Positions 1-4,675 of a DNA stretch of 5,901 bases are shown here, piece by piece. Below the pieces are notes generated by a model that was not told the origin of the DNA, ran no database searches, and saw only the letters and a program-made list of their open reading frames with translations. Origin of the DNA: an uncultured Prevotellaceae bacterium (GTDB taxonomy: Bacteria > Bacteroidota > Bacteroidia > Bacteroidales > Bacteroidaceae); assembly GCA_958404085.1 (NCBI GenBank), contig CATXZX010000134.1, forward strand, positions 1-5,901, read 5' to 3'. Within the stretch, counting starts at the first letter, position 1. Every line of letters starts with the position of its first letter. The position numbers and the translations under genes are program-made.

Positions 1-16
1 TTCTGTTACGTGTGTA

Positions 17-931
17 TTATCTGCGTGTACCGAAGGTTTCACAGAACAGGAAGTGATATTTGTGTATAGCAAACTTGTGCTTCCAGTCACATTCGTTCTC
101 AGACAATTTGATGGCATAGAGTACGGTCTCACTGAGCTTGTCACGGCCATACCAGTACCATTCGCCTTTTTCCAGATTGCTGTTGGCAGATTTAAACAAC
201 AACACATAGCCGTCCCAGTCAGTCTTGAGAATCTTCGAAATCTCCTTGGCCTGACTTTCAGGAGCCAGATTGTCGCCGCAAATGTTGTTGCGTTTGAACT
301 TGGAAATACTTACGAGCAAACCTTTCGTACCACCTTGGGCTTCGCGGATGCACACCCATTTCTCATTGGTATGTTCATCCGTATAACCGTCAGGATAACC
401 CTTGGTCACGATGGCACCCCATGGATAGATGCTCTCGTCGTTGTTGGGCCAGGCCGACTTTTCGATGAAGTTTACCTGCGATACGAATTTGATGTTGGTG
501 CCCTGGTCAAAAGTAACGGTAGCCAGCGTGATGTCATCGCCCTGCGGCGTCAGGTAAATAGTACCCTGCGACTGGCCGTTCTCGCTCTTGGGAGAGTAGA
601 TAAGGCGGTTACCGTTTTCAATGCACTCGGCACCGTCGGGCAACCAGCTCTTGAAGATTTTCTTCGCTTCGTCTGCGCTGCTCACTGCGATGGAGAGTAC
701 AGTGGTATCGGCTTCGTTAAGGATTTCGCCATAGGCGCCGCGGCTTACAAAGTTGCCGTCTTCGTCAACAACCACCAGGTTGTTCTGGAAATAACTCAGA
801 CCGTCGTAGGTGGCAGGACCCGAAACTTCCTGCGGAGCCTTGTTGTCGTCATCGTCGTCGTCACATGCGGTCATCAGGCTGCCCGATACGGCAAAGCACA
901 GGGCCAGCGTCATCCATTTGAATGGTTTCAT
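17..931 (-). CDS. Uncharacterised lipoprotein with post-cysteine Asp run (paralogue of the 960-1895 gene)
   Basis: Encodes 304 residues from ATG (929-931) to TAA (17-19). The N-terminus is a lipoprotein signal peptide: a Lys-containing start, a hydrophobic stretch at residues 8-20, and the lipobox LMTAC with Cys23 as the acylated residue. Six Asp follow directly; acidic residues just after the cysteine are associated with export of lipoproteins to the cell surface in Bacteroidetes (known for the phylum; inferred here). The remainder looks soluble and beta-rich, with no further membrane segment and no family I recognise. By hand alignment it is about 59% identical to the upstream neighbour from the TYDGLSYFQ motif through roughly residue 170. 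The C-terminal third is more diverged, keeping CIREA, GLLV, ESQAKE and CDW. It starts 28 bases after the neighbour's stop, behind an AT-rich leader with no Shine-Dalgarno sequence, so it is probably cotranscribed as the third operon gene. Only 16 bases follow its stop in the window, so the operon's end is not visible. The gene call is secure; the function is unknown. Confidence 0.93.
   Translation of the reverse strand: MKPFKWMTLALCFAVSGSLMTACDDDDDDNKAPQEVSGPATYDGLSYFQNNLVVVDEDGNFVSRGAYGEILNEADTTVLSIAVSSADEAKKIFKSWLPDGAECIENGNRLIYSPKSENGQSQGTIYLTPQGDDITLATVTFDQGTNIKFVSQVNFIEKSAWPNNDESIYPWGAIVTKGYPDGYTDEHTNEKWVCIREAQGGTKGLLVSISKFKRNNICGDNLAPESQAKEISKILKTDWDGYVLLFKSANSNLEKGEWYWYGRDKLSETVLYAIKLSENECDWKHKFAIHKYHFLFCETFGTRR
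845..862 (-). repeat. GAC/GAT trinucleotide run encoding six Asp after the lipobox
   Basis: On the minus strand the codons read GAC three times, GAT once and GAC twice, directly after the lipid-bearing Cys codon (863-865). The run is short and interrupted by GAT, so slippage would add or remove single Asp residues without shifting the frame. Confidence 0.7.
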
Positions 932-959
932 TTTATTCTGTTTTTAAGTGATTGATTAT

Positions 960-1895
960 TTACTCCATGGTTGAGAATTCCTTCACGAACATGTTATATT
1001 TCTTACGATATTTGATGGTAGCGGACCAGTCGCAATCGCCCGTTTTAATCGTGATGTAATAGGCTCCGAGGCTGATTGCGGGAGCCTTTCTGCGGTTGTA
1101 CCAGTAGTCCCTGTCTTCCAAATCGTTCTGATTGACCTTCTTGAACATGTTATAGTACTTGTTCCAGTTACTACGGATTACCTTCGAAACTTCCTTGGCC
1201 TGCGATTCCGTAGCCATATCAACGCAATATTTGTCAGCATAGAGACCTTTTGATGTAAAGTTGCTCAATAATACGAGCAGACCTGTCTGGCCGTTTTTCG
1301 CCTCGCGGATGCAAAGATAGTCATGGTCGCCCACAAAGTCCGGGAACTTTTTGATGTATACGCTCACAATGTCGCCCTCGCGATGAATGCTCTCGCCGTT
1401 GTGCGGCCATGCGGCCTGGTCGATGAATTCAATCTTCGAGATGAAGTTGATGTTCGTACCTTCGGCAAAGGTTACGGTAGCCAGCACTTCGCCCTCGCTC
1501 TGCGGGGTAAAGAAGATGGTACCCTGTGCTTGTCCTTCCTCGTCCTTGGGCTCGTAGATGATGCGGTTGTCGTTCTCGATGTAGTTGGCATCGTCGGGCA
1601 ACCAGTTGATGAAGAGTTCCTTGGCTTCCTCCACGTTGCTTACGCCGAGCGAAACGATTGTGGTGTCGGCGGCATTGAGGGGCTCGCCGTTGCGGCGCTC
1701 CATGAAGTCACCGTTCTCGTCAACCTTGACAAACTGGCTCTGGAAGTAACTCAGGCCGTCGTAGGTCATAATGCCCATCTCGTCGCCGAGGTTCTCCTGC
1801 TTGTTGTTGTCGTCGTCGTCGTCACAAGCAGTCAGCACATTGCCGGCAGCCGCGAAGAGCAGCGCAAGCGTCATCCATTTGAATTGTTTTTTCAT
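960..1895 (-). CDS. Uncharacterised lipoprotein with post-cysteine Asp run (paralogue of the 17-931 gene)
   Basis: Encodes 311 residues from ATG (1893-1895) to TAA (960-962). The signal peptide (hydrophobic core at about residues 9-21) ends in the lipobox VLTAC, giving Cys24, followed by five Asp and two Asn, consistent with a surface-exposed lipoprotein. The body is acidic and soluble-looking and I recognise no catalytic motif or named domain. It is clearly a tandem duplicate of the downstream gene. Both share the near-identical signal peptide segment FKWMTLAL, the block TYDGLSYFQ, the block ADTT with SxxEAK, the pair WLPD and IEN, and LATVTF with GTNI. The C-terminal parts differ more, which may mean different partners or ligands (inference). 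It starts 50 bases after the stop of the 749-residue lipoprotein gene, and that gap shows no promoter or terminator, so it is probably the second gene of a three-gene operon. The gene call is secure; the function is unknown. Confidence 0.93.
   Translation of the reverse strand: MKKQFKWMTLALLFAAAGNVLTACDDDDDNNKQENLGDEMGIMTYDGLSYFQSQFVKVDENGDFMERRNGEPLNAADTTIVSLGVSNVEEAKELFINWLPDDANYIENDNRIIYEPKDEEGQAQGTIFFTPQSEGEVLATVTFAEGTNINFISKIEFIDQAAWPHNGESIHREGDIVSVYIKKFPDFVGDHDYLCIREAKNGQTGLLVLLSNFTSKGLYADKYCVDMATESQAKEVSKVIRSNWNKYYNMFKKVNQNDLEDRDYWYNRRKAPAISLGAYYITIKTGDCDWSATIKYRKKYNMFVKEFSTME
1809..1823 (-). repeat. Pure GAC trinucleotide run encoding five Asp after the lipobox
   Basis: Five uninterrupted GAC codons follow the Cys codon (1824-1826) on the minus strand. 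This is the counterpart of the run in the paralogue at 845-862 and differs from it by one unit and by lacking the GAT interruption. Confidence 0.7.
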
Positions 1896-1945
1896 TTTTC
1901 TATTTTTAATAAGGGATTAATAAGTTGATTTTTTTTCTTGACTGG

Positions 1946-4195
1946 TTAATTGGCCACGGCGTCGAGCAGGCGTTTTGCGAAACTTACCTGTTTGTAGCCT
2001 TCGGGGTGGATTACGCCGGCCCTCGAACCGTTCGACAGGTTGCTGATGGCCTGACCCTTGAGGCTCTTCTGCATGTAGGTGTTTAGCTCGTTGCTCTTGT
2101 TTTTCAGCTCGCTGCGCTTGATGTACTTGATTTCGGGCAGGAAGTGACGGATGTAGCTGAACTTATGGCCCTGGCTGGTGAAGGTGAGATGAGCCACCAC
2201 TACGTAGTCGGGCAGGTTCATATTAAAGATGTAGTTGCCGCTCTCGTCGGTGGGAAACAGCACCTCTGGGTCGCGGATGAACCAGTAGCGTTTGTCCATG
2301 CCGTCCTCCTTCTGCACGTTGCCGTAGTAGCGGTACACCTTGCCGTCTTCCTTCACCTCCTCAATGCTGCACTCGTTGCCTTTGTCCAGGTGTTCCGACT
2401 TCACGACGCCCACATCCATCTCCTTGTACTGGCGCTGATTGTTGCTGCTGGTGGTGAAGCGGTCGCCGTTATTGCAGTTCGAACGAATGTCGATGTTGTT
2501 CGGATTGGGTGTCAGCTTCATCATGGAGCGGTACTTGTGGGTGTGATTCTTCTGCACGTGGGGAAAGATGCCGTAGTACCATACCAACTTCACGTCCTTG
2601 GCGTCGGGGAACAGTTCCGGATTGATTTCAGGTGTCAGGCTGTTGGGGTCCATGAACTGTACGAAGCGTAGGTGGTTATCCTTGGCATTGCCCGACATGA
2701 ACTTGTTGGTTTCGCGTTGCATGAAGGTCATGGTGCGAGGCTTGCCCATATACAGGTCGCTCACGATGTAGAGTACGGGGTTCTGCTTCAGGTTCCAGAT
2801 TCCCTGGCCGAAGTGGGTGTCCGTCATCAGGCTCTTGCGGCGGATGCTGACGGGAGTTACCGCGTTGCCGCTCATGCTGCTCATGTAGCCGCTCAGGTTG
2901 ATGGTTCCGTTCATGTTGAGTTCGATTTTGCCCGGCATGGAGTCGCGTGGTACGTCTTCGCCCATATCCATCGCGTCGGTGAACCAGTCGAACAGCACGC
3001 CTGCGCCGGAACATATGGCGCCTCCATAGTAGAAGTAGTTGTTGAATGCGCTTCCGGTGAGGGCCTCATCGATGTTGGCTAATGCAGAGTTCTGGACGTC
3101 GCCCAGGATTCCGCCGATAGAACCCAATGTGCTGCCGAAGCCGCTGCTGGCCGATGCGGCCGGGGTGGGCGAAGAGAAATTGCCGTTGAGTTCGGCCTTC
3201 ATCTCACCGTTCAGCGTAATGCTCTGGTTCAGCTGCGTGCGGCAGGCAATCTGCATGATTTCCTCTTCCGTAAACTTGTTGGCCGAGTAAGCCGAGAAGT
3301 CCAGGTCGAAGGCTACCCATCCCATGGGCAGTGCCGAACTGCTCATGGCGTTGTAGGGAGAAACGAGCGTCTTGAAGGCGCGGTTCTCGTTCGTGCCCAG
3401 CAGGTTCACCGTAGGATTGACCGTCGTGTTGATAGGTACGGAATAGGACAGCGTGTTGTAGTACGACTGCTTGTTACCGTTTATCACGTTACCGAAGTTC
3501 ACCTCGAAGGTGTACTCGCTGCCGGTGGTCGTCGAATTCGTGACGTAATAGAACACGCGCAGTACGCCGGTGTACTTGTTGTACAGGCCGAAGTAGTTGA
3601 GATCGCGGCCCTTCGGGTTGTTCAGGCAGTTGAAGGCCATCTCCCAGCCGTCTTTCTTCCGGATGTTCTGGCAGATGTCGAGGGGCATCGTGGTGCTGCT
3701 GAACTCCGACGACCAAGGTGTGGCAACCTCCTCGCTGCCGCGTGAGGAGTAGATGTACACCGATTCTTGGTTCTCCCAGTCGCTGTTGAATTCCTCGTCG
3801 CTGTTGTTTGAGTTGATGAAGTTGAAGGCTTGGCTCAGGGTCAGTTCCGCGCTGTTGCCCAACGCGTCGGTCAGGGTGACTACGGCGGTATTCGATGTTT
3901 CCACCTCGCTCTCCTGCGTCGTCACGTTGATGATGGGGTGTTGCGCCTCGTTCAGTTCGCTTTGCTCCACTTTGAGCCAGGCCGGAACGCCTTGCATGCC
4001 GGTGATGTTTCCCTTCAGTTCGCTCAGGGTGATGGACATGATGTCCGATGTACTCGACAGCGTGTAGCTGTACTGGCTGCTCGTTGGCAGAACAGCGTTG
4101 TTGTGGTCGTTGTCGCTGCACGAGGCGGTCAGCAGGGCTGCCGCACAGACAGAGAGCATCAGACGTTTCCAATTTGATAATGTCATTTTATTCAT
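1946..4195 (-). CDS. Large uncharacterised lipoprotein with BACON-like N-terminal region
   Basis: Encodes 749 residues, ATG at 4193-4195, TAA at 1946-1948. A second ATG three codons in (4184-4186) could be the true start, and both keep the signal peptide intact. The signal peptide ends in the lipobox LTASC (Cys26), followed by SDND, which fits the Ser-Asp-acidic pattern reported for surface lipoproteins of Bacteroides. Residues about 42-122 resemble a BACON domain: a PAWLKV segment, then INVTT, then paired strands ending in AELTLSQ. BACON domains are often N-terminal in secreted Bacteroidetes proteins and are linked to carbohydrate or mucin contact; the match is by eye only. Residues 341-408 form an unusual Ser/Ala/Gly-rich stretch running into the aromatic-hydrophobic segment FNNYFYYGGAICSGAGVLF. 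The C-terminal half (420-749) is beta-rich with no family I know. It is the first gene of the probable operon and lies directly downstream of the inverted-repeat-flanked region, which likely controls it. The gene is certain; the function is unknown. Confidence 0.93.
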   Translation of the reverse strand: MNKMTLSNWKRLMLSVCAAALLTASCSDNDHNNAVLPTSSQYSYTLSSTSDIMSITLSELKGNITGMQGVPAWLKVEQSELNEAQHPIINVTTQESEVETSNTAVVTLTDALGNSAELTLSQAFNFINSNNSDEEFNSDWENQESVYIYSSRGSEEVATPWSSEFSSTTMPLDICQNIRKKDGWEMAFNCLNNPKGRDLNYFGLYNKYTGVLRVFYYVTNSTTTGSEYTFEVNFGNVINGNKQSYYNTLSYSVPINTTVNPTVNLLGTNENRAFKTLVSPYNAMSSSALPMGWVAFDLDFSAYSANKFTEEEIMQIACRTQLNQSITLNGEMKAELNGNFSSPTPAASASSGFGSTLGSIGGILGDVQNSALANIDEALTGSAFNNYFYYGGAICSGAGVLFDWFTDAMDMGEDVPRDSMPGKIELNMNGTINLSGYMSSMSGNAVTPVSIRRKSLMTDTHFGQGIWNLKQNPVLYIVSDLYMGKPRTMTFMQRETNKFMSGNAKDNHLRFVQFMDPNSLTPEINPELFPDAKDVKLVWYYGIFPHVQKNHTHKYRSMMKLTPNPNNIDIRSNCNNGDRFTTSSNNQRQYKEMDVGVVKSEHLDKGNECSIEEVKEDGKVYRYYGNVQKEDGMDKRYWFIRDPEVLFPTDESGNYIFNMNLPDYVVVAHLTFTSQGHKFSYIRHFLPEIKYIKRSELKNKSNELNTYMQKSLKGQAISNLSNGSRAGVIHPEGYKQVSFAKRLLDAVAN

Positions 4196-4225
4196 ATTTG
4201 TAGGAGATTAGGGACAATAGGTGTC

Positions 4226-4243
4226 TTTCTCTTGAGAAGAGAA
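4226..4243 (+). repeat. Left inverted repeat of the candidate invertible segment
   Basis: TTTCTCTTGAGAAGAGAA is the exact reverse complement of 4413-4430. The repeat is also internally dyadic: TTCTCTT and AAGAGAA flank an asymmetric GAG core (4234-4236). It lies 30 bases ahead of the start codon of the large lipoprotein gene, so it would fall in the 5' leader of the mRNA if the promoter were turned toward that gene. Confidence 0.9.
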
Positions 4244-4391
4244 GTATTTCGTCTAAAATCCTACCAAGAATCAAGTACTTGCAAGCACGCCGCGAGATGT
4301 TTTAAAAACATTTCAGCCTCCTTCCGAACATAAAATGTTTAATTTTTTCATTTTTTCATCCTAAAAAGCGTCCTATATCAAAGTTTTTGTT

Positions 4392-4399
4392 TACATTTG
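4392..4399 (+). promoter_or_regulatory. Bacteroides-type -7 promoter element (TACATTTG), pointing away from the lipoprotein operon
   Basis: TACATTTG matches the Bacteroides primary sigma factor -7 consensus TAnnTTTG at every fixed position. No TTTG lies at the expected -33 spacing (around 4368-4372), so the promoter is incomplete on paper, though many Bacteroides promoters have weak -33 elements. A start site near 4406 is expected. As written, transcription would run rightward through the right repeat into the hairpin at 4454-4479. Confidence 0.5.
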
Positions 4400-4412
4400 T
4401 TCAATAGATAGT

Positions 4413-4430
4413 TTCTCTTCTCAAGAGAAA
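4413..4430 (-). repeat. Right inverted repeat of the candidate invertible segment
   Basis: The plus strand reads TTCTCTTCTCAAGAGAAA, the exact reverse complement of 4226-4243. With base 4412 included it forms 8-bp arms, TTTCTCTT and AAGAGAAA, around a CTC core. The core is the complement of the left copy's GAG, so the two sites are head-to-head, as inversion sites must be. If they were simple operators this orientation would occur by chance half the time. Confidence 0.9.
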
Positions 4431-4453
4431 AACTTTTCTGACAGCAGAACGAA

Positions 4454-4490
4454 GCCTCAGTACCGTCCGGAACTGAGGCGTTTGTGTTTC
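4454..4490 (+). terminator. Hairpin with T-rich tail, probable terminator for outward (plus-strand) transcription
   Basis: GCCTCAGT (4454-4461) and ACTGAGGC (4472-4479) form a perfect 8-bp stem with a 10-base loop, followed on the plus strand by GTTTGTGTTT. On the minus strand the stem is followed by TTCGTTCTG, a weaker tail, so it may act in both directions. Its position 55 bases beyond the outward-facing -7 element suggests that it stops that transcript before it runs antisense into the protease gene. Confidence 0.6.
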
Positions 4491-4578
4491 GGGGGGCGGA
4501 AGGGTCGCGGCGGGTGTGGACCGTGTCCGTTCGGTTTCTTGGCGGCGGCCTTGTTTTTCGAAACGGAGGGCCAGCGCG

Positions 4579-4642
4579 AAAAAAAAAGTCCGCACCGTGT
4601 TTCCGAAGCCTCCGTCGGGGGAGGTAGAAACGCGGTGCGGAC
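4579..4642 (-). terminator. Strong intrinsic terminator of the S9 peptidase gene
   Basis: On the plus strand, GTCCGCACCGTGTTTC (4588-4603) pairs with GAAACGCGGTGCGGAC (4627-4642): 16 positions, 15 Watson-Crick and one G-T type. The loop carries a second small stem, CCTCC (4609-4613) with GGAGG (4620-4624). Read on the minus strand, the stem is followed at once by nine T (complement of A at 4579-4587). It begins 34 bases after the protease stop codon, so it insulates the lipoprotein operon from read-through and implies that the operon needs its own promoter. Confidence 0.9.
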
Positions 4643-4675
4643 CGTAAGCCGTGGGCCCGGAGGGTCTGCGGCTGT

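Larger units (their letters stand above)
4226..4430. promoter_or_regulatory. Candidate invertible promoter segment (phase-variation switch)
   Basis: Two perfect 18-bp inverted repeats bracket 169 bp of AT-rich, non-coding DNA immediately upstream of a lipoprotein operon. The layout resembles the invertible promoters of Bacteroides fragilis capsule and surface-protein loci, where repeats of about 20 bp flank a promoter-bearing segment of a little under 200 bp (from memory of that literature). The only perfect match to the Bacteroides -7 element lies inside, near the right repeat, and faces away from the operon. Inversion about the midpoint (4328) would move it to about 4257-4264 on the minus strand, facing the gene that starts at 4195. 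That makes this orientation the probable OFF state. What is seen: the repeats, the element and the geometry. What is inferred: that recombination happens. An alternative is a pair of operators for a regulator, because each repeat is itself palindromic. Confidence 0.6.
4196..4675. other. 480-base regulatory gap between the protease gene and the lipoprotein operon
   Basis: This gap has no credible gene. From left to right it holds the short leader of the 749-residue lipoprotein gene (4196-4225), a candidate invertible promoter segment (4226-4430), a hairpin with a T-rich tail on the plus strand (4454-4490), GC-rich DNA with nothing I can name (about 4491-4578), and the terminator of the protease gene (4579-4642). 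Composition changes sharply: the DNA inside the repeats is AT-rich, while the part next to the protease gene is strongly GC-rich. Confidence 0.8.

Noticed and set aside
53..955. A 300-codon plus-strand open frame opposite the 17-931 lipoprotein gene
   Set aside because: It is antisense to a gene with a clear lipobox and a close paralogue, and its translation is Val/Leu/Arg-rich with no motif. It is a codon-bias shadow.
1906..1924. Direct repeat TTAATAAG (1906-1913 and 1917-1924) in the gap between two lipoprotein genes
   Set aside because: It is short, AT-only apart from one G, and sits in an AT-rich leader, so chance is a sufficient explanation.
2795..2850. Possible MACPF-like signature around DTHFGQG in the large lipoprotein (toxins of this type occur in Bacteroidales)
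   Set aside because: Only the THF part fits; the aromatic-Gly before it and the Gly-Gly after it are absent, so there is no real match.
1323..3082. Plus-strand open frames at 1323-1928, 2144-2671 and 2672-3082
   Set aside because: They lie opposite strongly supported lipoprotein genes, have Val/His/Ala-rich translations with no recognisable domain, and have no promoter or leader.
4325..4332. Minus-strand TATGTTCG as a promoter for the lipoprotein operon in the present orientation
   Set aside because: It has one mismatch to TAnnTTTG and no TTTG at -33 spacing. A weak promoter cannot be excluded, but it is inferior to the perfect element on the other strand.
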